A stretch of 64,000 bases of DNA from JAUZRW01 sp964549915 (GCA_964549915.1 CAZJWX010000008.1:50211-114210), one strand, 5' to 3'. Positions 43,485 to 52,611 are shown, numbered from the stretch's first letter. Translations and numbers: made by a program. The notes: generated by a model from the letters alone, not told the origin.

Positions 43485-44711
43485 ATGTCCACCGAAGTTA
43501 CGAACGACAACGTTTTCGCCGATGATCTGGATTTTGCGGCGCTGTTGGAAGAATCGCTCGCTGCCAGCCAGATTGAACGGGGCGATATCGTTACTGGAAC
43601 CATCCTTTCCATCGACCATCATGGGCTGATTGTGGATGTCAGTTGGAAGCATGATGGGATCATCTCGCGCACTGACATTGAGCGCATGGGGATGGTGGTT
43701 TCCGATTTTGAAGTCAACGATCAAATTGATGTTGCGATCGTGCGCCTGGACGACAACGAAGGCAATCTGGTGCTTTCGGCTGCGCAGGCCAAGCAAAACG
43801 AAGATTGGAAGCGTGCGGAAGCCATCCAGGAAGCGGATGATGTCTACACCGGGGAAATTACCGCTGCCAACAAGGGCGGCCTGATTATGCCCTTCGGCAA
43901 CCTGCGCGGCTTCATCCCCGCCAGCCACGTGGTTGATCTGCCGCGCGGCCTGAAGGAAGAGGATCGTGTGAAGTACCTGGACAACCTGGTCGGCGAAGAG
44001 ATTTCGGTCAAGGTGATCGAAGTCAATCGTAAGCGCCGTCGGTTGGTCTTCAGCCAGCGCCTCGCCGAACGCGAGAATCGTCAGGCGCGTAAGGAAGAAC
44101 TGCTGGAAGCCCTGGCAGAAGGGGACGTACGCAAGGGCGTTGTCAGTGGTCTGTGTAACTTCGGTGCATTTGTCGATCTGGGCGGTGCAGACGGCCTGAT
44201 CCACATCTCCGAACTGGCATGGCATCGCGTCTCGCATCCTGAAGAAGTTGTCGAAGTGGGGCAGAAGGTTGAAGTCTACATCCTGCACCTGGATGACAAC
44301 GGTAAGCGCATCGGCCTGAGCTTGAAGCGCCTGCAACCGAACCCCTGGGACGAGGTCGAAGAACGCTATCACATCGGGCAGTTGGTAGAAGGCACGGTCT
44401 CCCGCATCGAACCCTTCGGCGCTTTCATCAGCATGGAGCCGGGGATCGAAGCCCTGCTACACGTCAGCCAGCTTTCCGACGAATCCAACTCCGACCCGCG
44501 CCAGATGCTCTATGAAGGGCAGCGCGTCCTCTGCCGCATCATCAGCATTGAAGCCAACAAGCAGCGCCTGGGGCTGAGCCTGAAGGAAGTCACGGCGGCG
44601 GAACAGAACCAATGGGAAGAACAGCGCTCCGCCAATCTGCTGGATTCCGCGCTGGATGCCGTTGAAGAGGAAGACGAAGAGAGCGAAGCTGCCGTCGCTG
44701 GGGCAGAATGA
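43485..44711 (+). CDS. rpsA: S1-repeat RNA-binding protein, copy 2 (ribosomal protein S1)
   Basis: 408 residues with four S1 motifs (DVSWKHDGIISRTDIE; NKGGLIMPFGNLRGFIPASH; CNFGAFVDLGGADGLIHISEL; EPFGAFISMEPGIEALLHVSQL). It has nearly the same length and architecture as copy 1, so an ancient tandem duplication is likely. It is preceded by its own consensus promoter, a long leader and GGGAG 9 bases from ATG 43485, which suggests high expression; I assign rpsA to this copy tentatively. Confidence 0.9.
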   Translation: MSTEVTNDNVFADDLDFAALLEESLAASQIERGDIVTGTILSIDHHGLIVDVSWKHDGIISRTDIERMGMVVSDFEVNDQIDVAIVRLDDNEGNLVLSAAQAKQNEDWKRAEAIQEADDVYTGEITAANKGGLIMPFGNLRGFIPASHVVDLPRGLKEEDRVKYLDNLVGEEISVKVIEVNRKRRRLVFSQRLAERENRQARKEELLEALAEGDVRKGVVSGLCNFGAFVDLGGADGLIHISELAWHRVSHPEEVVEVGQKVEVYILHLDDNGKRIGLSLKRLQPNPWDEVEERYHIGQLVEGTVSRIEPFGAFISMEPGIEALLHVSQLSDESNSDPRQMLYEGQRVLCRIISIEANKQRLGLSLKEVTAAEQNQWEEQRSANLLDSALDAVEEEDEESEAAVAGAE

Positions 44712-44791
44712 GGCTAGTTCCTTTCGGGAATGGATGTTACAATTTTAGTTCCTGAAGTGGACGAACAACCAGCAAGGATAAGTAAACCTTT

Positions 44792-45001
44792 ATGGCATCT
44801 GTAAAGCTGAAACCTGGCGAATCCCAGGAAGCCCTGCTGCGCCGCTTCCGCAAGAAGGTGACCAACGCCGGAATTCTCAGTACGGTTCGCCGCAAGCGCT
44901 GGCACATTTCCAAGAGTGAGCTGCGTCGGATTGAGAAGAAGAAAGCCATTCGTCGTGCGCGTCGTCGCCGCCGGAAGGCTGCCTACCGTGGAAACCTCTG
45001 A
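44792..45001 (+). CDS. rpsU: 30S ribosomal protein S21
   Basis: 69 residues, strongly basic, with the S21 pattern ESQEALLRRFRKKVTNAGIL and a Lys/Arg-rich tail. TACAAT at 44738-44743 may be its -10 box. The gene lies between S1 and infA, all translation genes. Confidence 0.95.
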   Translation: MASVKLKPGESQEALLRRFRKKVTNAGILSTVRRKRWHISKSELRRIEKKKAIRRARRRRRKAAYRGNL

Positions 45002-45034
45002 GGCAAGCAGGTTCAAACAACGCTAAACTGCGAG

Positions 45035-45070
45035 CAAGCCCGCTGTTCAGCAAGACACAGCGGCTTGTTT
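45035..45070 (+). terminator. Hairpin terminator after rpsU
   Basis: CAAGCCCGCTGT and ACAGCGGCTTG form an 11-bp stem with one bulged C and a 10-base loop, followed by TTT. Confidence 0.6.
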
Positions 45071-45115
45071 GCGTTATACTGAAATTGAGTACAAGGATAA
45101 TCCAGAAGGAGCAAT

Positions 45116-45352
45116 ATGGCTGAGGAAAAGATTGAACTTGAAGGTACCGTCGTCGAAGCCCTGCCGAACACTCAGTTCCGTGTCGAACTCGACAACGGCC
45201 ATGAGGTGCTGGCCTACCTTTCCGGCAAGATGCGCAAATTCTACATCCGCATCCTGCTGGGCGACCGCGTGAAAGTCGAAATCACCCCCTACGATATGAC
45301 GCGCGGGCGCATCACGTATCGCTTCCGTGACAACCAGCGCACCGAAGAATAG
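45116..45352 (+). CDS. infA: Translation initiation factor IF-1
   Basis: 78 residues, a single OB fold: ELEGTVVEALPNTQFRVEL, then AYLSGKMRKFYIRILLGD and GRITYRFR. IF-1 binds the A site of the 30S subunit and acts with IF-2 and IF-3. GAAGGAG precedes ATG 45116 by 6 bases. It stands alone here rather than in the ribosomal protein operon around rpmJ and rpsM where it is often found. Confidence 0.97.
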   Translation: MAEEKIELEGTVVEALPNTQFRVELDNGHEVLAYLSGKMRKFYIRILLGDRVKVEITPYDMTRGRITYRFRDNQRTEE

Positions 45353-45389
45353 AATCCGGCTGCGGGCGTTCCGTTCGCAGGAAGCTGGC

Positions 45390-45415
45390 AGCCCATCAGT
45401 GATGGGCTTCTCCTT
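45390..45415 (+). terminator. Hairpin terminator after infA
   Basis: AGCCCATC-AGT-GATGGGCT, a perfect 8-bp stem with a 3-base loop, followed by TCTCCTTAT. The T-tract is interrupted. The inverted repeat could also serve the convergent menG transcript. Confidence 0.6.
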
Positions 45416-45440
45416 ATCTAGCGTATCCGGCGTGACTCCC

Positions 45441-46154
45441 TCAGGCGGGTTTCTGTCCCCAATGCACTGCCATCGTGCCGAACATGAACGTCTTGTAGTG
45501 CACGTTCCTGTACCCAGCCTCTTCTAGCAGTGTGACCAGTTCATCCGGCGTTTTGAAGGTTTGCGTAGACTGTGGCAGGTACTGGTAGGCGTCTACAGCG
45601 GCCTGCCCGCCAATCAGCCGCCCCAGGAGCGGAATGACCACGTTCAAATGCAGCAGGATGAAGGGCTTGAGGATGTTGTTCGGCGGTGGAGATGTATCCA
45701 GAATCACGATGCGCCCACCCGGTTTGAGGACGCGCATCTGTTCCGTCAGCGTCTGCGGAATGTCGATCACATTGCGCACGAGATAGCCCGAAACCACAGC
45801 GTCGAAATGCGCATCCGGAAAAGGTAATTGCAGCGCGTCCGCTGCCGCCCAGGTAATCCGATCCCCACGTGGTTCACGCTTGCCTACGACCATCATCGGC
45901 AAGGCGAAGTCCGCCCCCACGACATCCGCATCAGGGTGCATTTCTGCCGCTTCAAATGCAATATCCCCTGTGCCCGTCGCCAGGTCGAGCAAGGTGCCAT
46001 TTTGTGGTAAATTGGCCTGCTTGACGACGAAGCGCCGCCAGCGCATATCCTGCCCGAAGGTCATGACCCGGTTCATCAAATTGTAGCGCTCCGCAATGCG
46101 CCCGAACATATCCTGCACATAGGCAGAGCGTTCCTGTCCTGTTAAGTGTGCCAT
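45441..46154 (-). CDS. menG: Demethylmenaquinone methyltransferase (UbiE/MenG)
   Basis: 237-238 residues. MFGRIAERYNLMNRVMTFGQDMRWRR and motif I LDLATGTGDIAF identify the UbiE/MenG family, which methylates demethylmenaquinone. DAVVSGYLVRNVID and VLKPGGRIVILD follow. I start at ATG 46154, where AAGGA lies 6 bases upstream; a further in-frame start would add 17 residues. A menaquinone role fits a quinone-reducing complex I in the same window. It is the last gene of a minus-strand series, 88 bases after the PstS-like gene. Confidence 0.9.
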   Translation of the reverse strand: MAHLTGQERSAYVQDMFGRIAERYNLMNRVMTFGQDMRWRRFVVKQANLPQNGTLLDLATGTGDIAFEAAEMHPDADVVGADFALPMMVVGKREPRGDRITWAAADALQLPFPDAHFDAVVSGYLVRNVIDIPQTLTEQMRVLKPGGRIVILDTSPPPNNILKPFILLHLNVVIPLLGRLIGGQAAVDAYQYLPQSTQTFKTPDELVTLLEEAGYRNVHYKTFMFGTMAVHWGQKPA

Positions 46155-46242
46155 AGCGTCCTTAGATCGTTCATGAAATTCTGAAACTTGTGAAACATGG
46201 CACAAGTATAGCGGCTACTGCTGAGATTGTCATGAGCGAGCT

Positions 46243-47403
46243 TCAGGTGTTCCGGCACAACACGCGCGGGCCATCAATCTCCGTCGGGAAGCCAGATGGG
46301 AACTCCAGTTCGACGCCTTCAGGCTGGTTGAAGTGCGTATAAAAATAAGGCTCTTCCAGGATCTGCTGCCCGTCGACGCCGCGCACATAGCGCAGGAAGC
46401 TGCGCCCCCGGTCGCGGGTCGCCTCGTCTGAATCTTCGCTGCTGAGCACATACATATACAGCGGACGCACCAGGGAATCCGGATACTCGCGGATGTCGAA
46501 ATCGTCGCGCAGCGGATTGATCGGTCGTTCGTCGCCGCGCAGAATCGGCAGAACGCGCAAATACTGCGATGGCTGCGTGCGCATCCAGGAGGTGCTGACC
46601 CAGTAGAGCGAACCCGGTGTGCTCAGCGTGCGATCCAGGCAGTCCCCATTGCTACCACATTCGATGTAATTGGCGTTGGGTGGGAGCTGCCGTTCGCCAA
46701 GCTGCCAGCCGAACTGTCGTAGCACGTAGTCTGTCGTGCCGCTGCCAGGGCGTGCATAAATGTAAATTGTCTGTTCATTGCCGCGCACCTGATCCCAATT
46801 GGTATAGCGCCCGGTGAGCACGTTGCTCATCAGTCGTTCCAACAGGGCGGGTAGGGGATTGTTGCTATCTGTGACGAAGGCAATGATGTCATAGCCAATC
46901 TCGACGGCGCACTCAACTTCGACGCCATTCTCGTTGAGTAAGGCCAGTTGATCAGTAGTCAGCGCTTCGGACATCGCCAGTACATCGACGCAGCCATCAT
47001 CCGCCGCCAACCGCACGCCATCTACCGAACCAGTGGGGTTGATCTCCACGTCCAATTCCGGGTTGCGCAGCTCGTAATTCGCTTCCCAGTCGGCAGCCAT
47101 GCCCAGCCCTGCGCCCAGGATCGTGTTGCTCCCTGCAACGCAGAGCACTGTCGGCGGGTTGAAGAAATTGCCCACCAGACGGAAGGACTCGGAGAGGTCA
47201 TTCAGACTGGCGAAGGTTCCGATCAGAGTTCCCAACAGGCTGCCCAGGAATACCAGAGTTGCAACGGATCGATTGCGGTTCTGGGGGGGAGCAGCGTTTG
47301 CGGGTGGCGATGAAGCCGGCGGCTGTTGGGATTGCTGTTGTGCGGCACGCTTGCGGCGGAGAGCCTGCTTCTGGGCTTCGGTCAATTGCTGCTGATTGGC
47401 CAT
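46243..47403 (-). CDS. PstS-like substrate-binding protein with N-terminal membrane anchor
   Basis: 386 residues. A Gln/Pro/Ala-rich cytoplasmic N-terminus (about 1-50) precedes one TM segment (VATLVFLGSLLGTLIGTFA). The outer part follows the periplasmic-binding-protein type 2 pattern of phosphate-binding proteins: VAGSNTILGAGLGMAADWEANY, PTGSVDGVRLAADDGCVDVLAMSE, and ARPGSGTTDYV (anion-binding GSGT-like). No transporter genes (pstC, pstA, pstB) are adjacent, so it may be a sensor or scavenger. The start was chosen because GGGGGA lies 9 bases upstream. Confidence 0.8.
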   Translation of the reverse strand: MANQQQLTEAQKQALRRKRAAQQQSQQPPASSPPANAAPPQNRNRSVATLVFLGSLLGTLIGTFASLNDLSESFRLVGNFFNPPTVLCVAGSNTILGAGLGMAADWEANYELRNPELDVEINPTGSVDGVRLAADDGCVDVLAMSEALTTDQLALLNENGVEVECAVEIGYDIIAFVTDSNNPLPALLERLMSNVLTGRYTNWDQVRGNEQTIYIYARPGSGTTDYVLRQFGWQLGERQLPPNANYIECGSNGDCLDRTLSTPGSLYWVSTSWMRTQPSQYLRVLPILRGDERPINPLRDDFDIREYPDSLVRPLYMYVLSSEDSDEATRDRGRSFLRYVRGVDGQQILEEPYFYTHFNQPEGVELEFPSGFPTEIDGPRVLCRNT

Positions 47404-47515
47404 CGCTTCCATTCCCCCAGGGGTCAGATGCACTTTTCTTTCAGTGTAGGCCAATTAGCGGATTCCGCTGCATGAAGGCAATGACAGAATCTTTAAGAAT
47501 CGTGGAAGTTCGCCA

Positions 47516-48262
47516 TCACTGGTTACTCGAGAGAATCTCGGCGATCATGCGCTCCATCTTCTCGTAGTGGCTGCCCTTCCAGTAAATCTGCCCGCAGTCG
47601 TCACATTGATGGAAGGCATCGTAATACTGCACCACATCGGGTGGCAATTGACTCAGGACGGATTGTTTGGGCACAGGATGTAGCAGCCCGTTGCACCGCA
47701 TGCAGTGTTTGAACGGCTGCGCGTGGTTGACCAGGGCATAACGCTGGTTGATCTCTTGCAGGCGAAGCCGTGGCGCTGTCTCGCGGACGTAGTAGCCATA
47801 CGTCACGATCCCGCGCTTGAGGACGCCTAGATCGCGCGTGAGCAGGATGCGCGTCTCTTGCGCGGAAATCCGCGCCAATTCGTCATCCGGGTAGTCATTG
47901 CGGTAGAGCGTATCGAAGCCCAACATGCGCAGGTAGCCTGCCAGCTTGCCCAGATGCGTATCGAGGACGAAGCGCGGCCTGCCGGGGTAGGGCGGGATCA
48001 GGCGCACGGGGTTGCGGGCTTTTCCCACCTTGAACTCGTCGTGGACGTGTATCTCGTCGTCGGGTTGCACCACGTAATCCCAGCCCACAGAAGTGCCATT
48101 GACCAACAACAATTCCACTTCGGGGTGTGGTGGGCCAATCGCCTCGACGGCATCCTTAACCGAATTGCGCTGGTCAAAGCGGTATTCGACGGGGTAGCCG
48201 CGCTGGGAGGAATGCAAAAAGTAGGCCAATGCGCCGTGGAAGTGAAAAATCGCACGATACAT
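47516..48262 (-). CDS. Mut7-C RNase-domain protein with N-terminal ubiquitin-like domain
   Basis: 248 residues. The N-terminal 85 residues look like the MoaD/ubiquitin-like Mut7-C_ub domain; the second half has the PIN-fold Mut7-C domain (FVLDTHLGKLAGYLRMLGFDT; ILLTRDLGVLKRG) followed by a zinc ribbon (CMRCNG ... CDDCGQIYWKGSHY). Such proteins are putative RNases. Its ATG overlaps the prmA stop codon by one base (TGATG), so it is translationally coupled to prmA and rides on the heat-shock transcript. Confidence 0.88.
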   Translation of the reverse strand: MYRAIFHFHGALAYFLHSSQRGYPVEYRFDQRNSVKDAVEAIGPPHPEVELLLVNGTSVGWDYVVQPDDEIHVHDEFKVGKARNPVRLIPPYPGRPRFVLDTHLGKLAGYLRMLGFDTLYRNDYPDDELARISAQETRILLTRDLGVLKRGIVTYGYYVRETAPRLRLQEINQRYALVNHAQPFKHCMRCNGLLHPVPKQSVLSQLPPDVVQYYDAFHQCDDCGQIYWKGSHYEKMERMIAEILSSNQ

Positions 48263-49179
48263 CAGGTTGCAGGCCGTTTCGCTTCGATCAAAATCCAATC
48301 GCCCTGTTGCCTGCGCTGAACAGGCGTCAGCCCCGTCTTGCGCAGGGCTGCTTCGACTTCGTCTGCCTGTTCCTCGATGACGCCGCTGAAGATGGCCCGT
48401 CCGCCGGGACGCACAGTATCACCCAGGTTCTGGTCGCACATGGCGATGATGATCTTTGCCAGGATATTGACCACCACCAGGTCGAAGCGGCGTGCTGACG
48501 TGATGATCGTCTCCAGGCTGCCTTGTTGTGCTGTGATTCGAGCTGCGACGCCGTTCTGTTCTGCGTTTTCCTGCGTGGCTTTGACGGCGATGGGATCAAT
48601 ATCCAGTGCCAGAATCTTGTTCGCACCCAATTTCGCTGCCGCAATGGACAGGATGCCGCTGCCACAGCCCAGATCGAGCACATCCAGCGTGGGCGAGACC
48701 ATCCATTCCAGGGCTTCCAGGCAAAGCTGCGTCGTGGGGTGCGTCCCGGTGCCGAAGGCCATGCCCGGATCGAGCGCGATTACGATGTCGCCCGGCTCTG
48801 GCTCCACTTCAATCCACAGCGGGCGAATCAGAATACGCTTGCCCAACCGTACCGGATGGTAGTGCTTCTTCCAGGCCTCTGCCCAATCTTCTTCTGCGAC
48901 GAACTTGTATTCAGGCCGGGGCATGGGCAGCATCATGTTCATGTAACCCAGCGCTCGCTCGATTTGCAGGCGTGTCTCTTCTGCGCGTTCATCATCAGGA
49001 AAATAGCCGCGCACCAGCAGTACATCTGCCAGCGGTACATCCCCTTCATCATAGGTGTCTGGCGTGATGTTCGCCTGCTCGATGGAGACGCCCTGGTGTA
49101 CCCAGCGCTGAAGCTCCGTTGCGACTGCTTCTGCCGCCTCGCCATTCACGCGCAGGGTGATCTCGATCCATTGTGTCAT
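48262..49179 (-). CDS. prmA: Ribosomal protein L11 methyltransferase
   Basis: 305 residues. N-terminal substrate-recognition domain (WIEITLRVNGEAAEAVATEL), linker with DPGMAFGTGTHPTT, and the catalytic domain with motif I VLDLGCGSGILSIAAAKLGA and VVNILAKIII (NIL motif). PrmA trimethylates lysines of L11. It follows dnaJ, the widespread dnaK-dnaJ-prmA arrangement. No clear ribosome binding site precedes the ATG. Confidence 0.95.
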   Translation of the reverse strand: MTQWIEITLRVNGEAAEAVATELQRWVHQGVSIEQANITPDTYDEGDVPLADVLLVRGYFPDDERAEETRLQIERALGYMNMMLPMPRPEYKFVAEEDWAEAWKKHYHPVRLGKRILIRPLWIEVEPEPGDIVIALDPGMAFGTGTHPTTQLCLEALEWMVSPTLDVLDLGCGSGILSIAAAKLGANKILALDIDPIAVKATQENAEQNGVAARITAQQGSLETIITSARRFDLVVVNILAKIIIAMCDQNLGDTVRPGGRAIFSGVIEEQADEVEAALRKTGLTPVQRRQQGDWILIEAKRPAT

Positions 49180-49233
49180 GAGATTTGTCGTTTTCTGATG
49201 CAGATTGTCGAGGGTATAGCCAGAGACCGGGAA

Positions 49234-49297
49234 GGGGCCATGAGCTGCCCCACTACGGATGATGGGCTGAAGGGGCGATTCATAAAGCAGCGCCCCT
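49234..49297. repeat. Two short GGGGC hairpins in the dnaJ-prmA gap
   Basis: GGGGC (49234-49238) pairs with GCCCC (49247-49251), and AGGGGCG (49271-49277) with CGCCCCT (49291-49297) around a 13-base loop. The second resembles the palindrome at 4380-4407 in its outer arms. Neither is followed by a T-run. Confidence 0.5.
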
Positions 49298-49356
49298 ATC
49301 AGGCATCTGATTGCGACACGTTTCGTCCACGAGCATTCCCCTGACCTCGTGATAGA

Positions 49357-50514
49357 TTAACTCTGCTCTCCGGCGAAGAAATCCATCACGCGGTCAAAGA
49401 ATCCGCGCCCGTTGTTCTGTGGTTTGATTTCGCTGCCCATCGTTTCCGCCAGTTCCTCGAAGAGTTCACGCTGGCGCTCCGTGAGCTTGGTCGGGACATC
49501 GACCGAGATATATACCAGTTGGTCACCGCGTCCGACGCTGGTGCCATCGCTGCGCAGCCGAGGAACCCCCTTGCCGCGCAGTCGGAAGACTTTGCCCGTT
49601 TGCGTTCCCGGCGGAATCGTCATTTCGACATCGCCTTCGAGAGTGGGCACACTGACCTTATCGCCCAGGGCGGCCTGTGCGACGTTCACGCTCACATCCA
49701 GAATGACATCGCTGTCGCGCCGCTTGAAAAATTCATGTTCCGCGACGTGAACGACGACATACAGGTTGCCGGAGGGCGCTCCTGCTTCGCCGACGTTGCC
49801 TTCGCCACGCACTTCGATCTTCAGCCCGTCATGAACACCTGCCGGGATGTGCACGCTGAGCTTGGTGGCTTTGCGGCGGCGGCCTGCGCCATCGCAGTTC
49901 GTGCAGGGATCGTTGATGATCTCGCCGCGTCCGCCACAGCGCGGGCAGGGTGCTACACGTACGACCGAGCCGAGGAAAGTTTGTGTCACGCGGCGGACTT
50001 CCCCCGCGCCCGCACATTCCGGGCAGGTGACGGGGTGGCTGCCTTCGCGTGCCCCCGACCCGTCGCAGACTTCGCAGACTTCCAGGCGGTGAAATTCGAT
50101 CTCTTTTTCGACCCCGAAGGCCGATTCCTCAAAACTGATGTTGACATCAACTTGCAGATGGCTGCCGCGCTGCGGGCCTCGCCTGCCGCCGCCGGACTGC
50201 CGCCCGCCGACGAAACTGTTGAAGAACTCGTCGAAGATATCGGCGAAATCGGCACCGCCGAAGCCACCTGCGCCGCCCATACCGCTGCCTGCGCCCTGCA
50301 CTCCCGCATGCCCGAAGCGATCATAGCGTGCCCGCTTATTATCATCCGAGAGCACTTCGTAGGCTTCGTTGATTTCCTTGAATTTCGTTTCGGCGTCCGC
50401 TTCCTGGCTCACATCCGGGTGATACTGCCGCGCCAGACGGCGAAATGATTTCTTGATCTCATCTTTGCTGGCATTCCGACTGACGCCGAGAACGTCATAG
50501 TAATCTCTTGCCAT
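49357..50514 (-). CDS. dnaJ: Chaperone DnaJ
   Basis: 385 residues. J domain with YHPDVS (HPD motif), a Gly/Phe-rich stretch (residues about 75-120), four CxxCxGxG zinc-binding repeats (CEVCDGSG, CPECAGAG, CPRCGGRG, CTNCDGAG) and the C-terminal substrate-binding domain. It is a co-chaperone that stimulates DnaK ATPase. A GAGG box lies upstream. It is part of the hrcA-grpE-dnaK-dnaJ-prmA array. Confidence 0.97.
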   Translation of the reverse strand: MARDYYDVLGVSRNASKDEIKKSFRRLARQYHPDVSQEADAETKFKEINEAYEVLSDDNKRARYDRFGHAGVQGAGSGMGGAGGFGGADFADIFDEFFNSFVGGRQSGGGRRGPQRGSHLQVDVNISFEESAFGVEKEIEFHRLEVCEVCDGSGAREGSHPVTCPECAGAGEVRRVTQTFLGSVVRVAPCPRCGGRGEIINDPCTNCDGAGRRRKATKLSVHIPAGVHDGLKIEVRGEGNVGEAGAPSGNLYVVVHVAEHEFFKRRDSDVILDVSVNVAQAALGDKVSVPTLEGDVEMTIPPGTQTGKVFRLRGKGVPRLRSDGTSVGRGDQLVYISVDVPTKLTERQRELFEELAETMGSEIKPQNNGRGFFDRVMDFFAGEQS

Positions 50515-50582
50515 GCCTTCTGCCTCGAATCTTCGTTCTCAGGTTGTTTGTGTGTGGGTTTGGTTGCAACCCGTGCCCGATT

Positions 50583-50621
50583 CTACGCATGCGTAGGAGC
50601 GCAAATGGGGTGCGCTCCTAC
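50583..50621. repeat. Overlapping palindromes between dnaK and dnaJ
   Basis: CTACGCATGCGTAG (50583-50596) is a perfect 14-base palindrome. It overlaps a perfect 11-bp inverted repeat GTAGGAGCGCA (50593-50603) / TGCGCTCCTAC (50611-50621) with a 7-base loop. No T-run follows on either strand, so these are alternative RNA folds or a mobile palindrome rather than a terminator. Confidence 0.6.
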
Positions 50622-50697
50622 AGACTCAATAGCGGTAAGGTGGCAGGCTGCCTGACGAGAGACGGGAACAGCGTCACCTGCCGGGTCCGCCAATGCG

Positions 50698-52611
50698 TTA
50701 GCTCTCTTCGGTGAATTCCGCGTCTACGACATCTTCGTCTTCATCGTCGCGACGGTTCTGGTCATCGTTCGGCTGCCCGTCGGCTCCGGGTGGGACTCCC
50801 CCCTCGTTATCCTGGTACATCTGTGCGCCGAGTGTCTGCATGTATTGGGTCAGTTCTTCGGTCGCGCTGCGGATGGCTTCGGTGTCGTCGCCATCTTTGA
50901 CCTGATTCACCTGGGCGATCAACTCCTGGGTGTGTGTTTTGGCGTCCTCAGGCAGGTTATCGCTGTAATCCCGCAGGAACTTTTCTGCGGCGAAGACCGC
51001 GCTATCGGCCTGGTTGCGCACTTCGACGGTTTCTTTGCGCCTGGCGTCTTCGCTGGCGTGCTGTTCCGCCTCTTCCACCATGCGTTCGATCTCTTCATCT
51101 GAGAGGCCGCTGCTGGCGGTGATGGTGATCTTCTGCTGACGACCGCTGGCCTTATCTTTCGCGCTCACGTTCAGGATGCCGTTGGCGTCAATGTCGAAGG
51201 TCACTTCAATCTGCGGCACACCGCGCGGTGCAGGCGGAATGCCATCCAGGATGAATTTACCGAGCGATTTGTTGTCGGCTGCCATGGGACGTTCGCCTTG
51301 CAGCACGTGGATTTCGACCTTGTTCTGGTTGTCGGCAGCGGTGGTGTAGGTCTGCGATTTGCTGATCGGAATAGTCGTATTGCGCTCAATCATCGGCGTG
51401 GAGACCCCACCGAGCGTTTCAACGCCCAGCGTCAGCGGGGTCACGTCCAGCAGCAGCAGTCCGGTCACATCGCCACCGAGGACGCCTGCCTGGATCGCCG
51501 CACCCAGCGCCACGACCTCATCCGGGTTCACGCTCTTGTTGGGTTCTTTGCCGAAGAATTTCTCGACCGCTTTCTGGATGGCTGGCATACGAGTCATGCC
51601 GCCGACCAGGATGACAGCGGTGATGTCGCTGGCCTGTAGATTGGCGTCCTTCAGCGCCTGACGGCACGGTTCGATGGACTTCTGAATCAGGTCATCTACC
51701 AGGCTTTCCAGCTTGGCACGCGACAGGGTGACATTGAGGTGTTTGGGACCCGTTGCATCCGCTGTGATGAACGGCAGGTTAATGTCTGTGCTCTGCGCGC
51801 TGGAAAGCTCAATCTTGGCCTTTTCCGCCGCTTCCTTCAGCCGTTGCAGCGCCTGACGATCTTGTTTGAGGTCGATGCCATTCTCGCGCTTGAACTCGTC
51901 CGCCAGCCAGTCGATGATGCGCTCATCGAAGTTGTCGCCGCCGAGGAAGGTGTCCCCGTTGGTGCTCTTCACTTCGAAGACGCCATCAGCGATTTCCAGG
52001 ATGGAGACATCGAAGGTGCCGCCGCCGAGGTCATAGACTGCGACGACGCCATCTTTGCGGTCATCCAGGCCATAGGCGAGGCTGGAAGCCGTCGGCTCAT
52101 TGATGATGCGCAGCACTTCCAGGCCAGCGATGCGCCCTGCGTCCTTGGTGGCATTACGCTGCGCATCGTTGAAGTAGGCCGGGACGGTGATAACGGCCTG
52201 GGTGACCGTCTCGCCCAGGTAGGCTTCGGCATCGGCTTTCAGCTTCTGCAGCACCATCGCACTGATTTCCGGCGGGCTGTATTCACGCTCACCCATGAGC
52301 ACGCGCACATCGCCGTTGGGCGCTGCTTTCACCTCATAGGGCACGCGGCTCATCGCATCTTTCACTTCCGCATCCGCAAATTTGCGCCCCATGAAGCGCT
52401 TGATCGAGAAGATCGTATTCTCCGGGTTCATGACCGCCTGGTTGCGCGCAATCTTGCCGACCAACCGTTCGCCATTCTTGGCATTCAGGGCTACGACGGA
52501 GGGAACTGTGTTGTTGCCCTCAGCAGAGGGGATGACGACAGGTTCACCACCTTCGATGACGGCAACAACTGAATTGGTTGTCCCCAGGTCGATACCGATA
52601 ATTCGTCCCAT
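50698..52611 (-). CDS. dnaK: Chaperone DnaK (Hsp70)
   Basis: 637 residues, typical for DnaK. The N-terminal phosphate loop GIDLGTTNSVVAV, AVYDLGGGTFDVSIL and ILVGGMTRMPAIQ are present, then the substrate-binding domain LLLLDVTPLTLGVET and a helical lid. The C-terminus is acidic (DDEDEDVVDAEF), as in other bacterial DnaK. An AGGA box lies 8-12 bases upstream. It is 48 bases downstream of grpE. Confidence 0.98.
   Translation of the reverse strand: MGRIIGIDLGTTNSVVAVIEGGEPVVIPSAEGNNTVPSVVALNAKNGERLVGKIARNQAVMNPENTIFSIKRFMGRKFADAEVKDAMSRVPYEVKAAPNGDVRVLMGEREYSPPEISAMVLQKLKADAEAYLGETVTQAVITVPAYFNDAQRNATKDAGRIAGLEVLRIINEPTASSLAYGLDDRKDGVVAVYDLGGGTFDVSILEIADGVFEVKSTNGDTFLGGDNFDERIIDWLADEFKRENGIDLKQDRQALQRLKEAAEKAKIELSSAQSTDINLPFITADATGPKHLNVTLSRAKLESLVDDLIQKSIEPCRQALKDANLQASDITAVILVGGMTRMPAIQKAVEKFFGKEPNKSVNPDEVVALGAAIQAGVLGGDVTGLLLLDVTPLTLGVETLGGVSTPMIERNTTIPISKSQTYTTAADNQNKVEIHVLQGERPMAADNKSLGKFILDGIPPAPRGVPQIEVTFDIDANGILNVSAKDKASGRQQKITITASSGLSDEEIERMVEEAEQHASEDARRKETVEVRNQADSAVFAAEKFLRDYSDNLPEDAKTHTQELIAQVNQVKDGDDTEAIRSATEELTQYMQTLGAQMYQDNEGGVPPGADGQPNDDQNRRDDEDEDVVDAEFTEES

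Noticed and set aside
50593..50621. Hairpin between dnaK and dnaJ considered as a rho-independent terminator
   Set aside because: No T-run on either strand, and the genes are normally co-transcribed.
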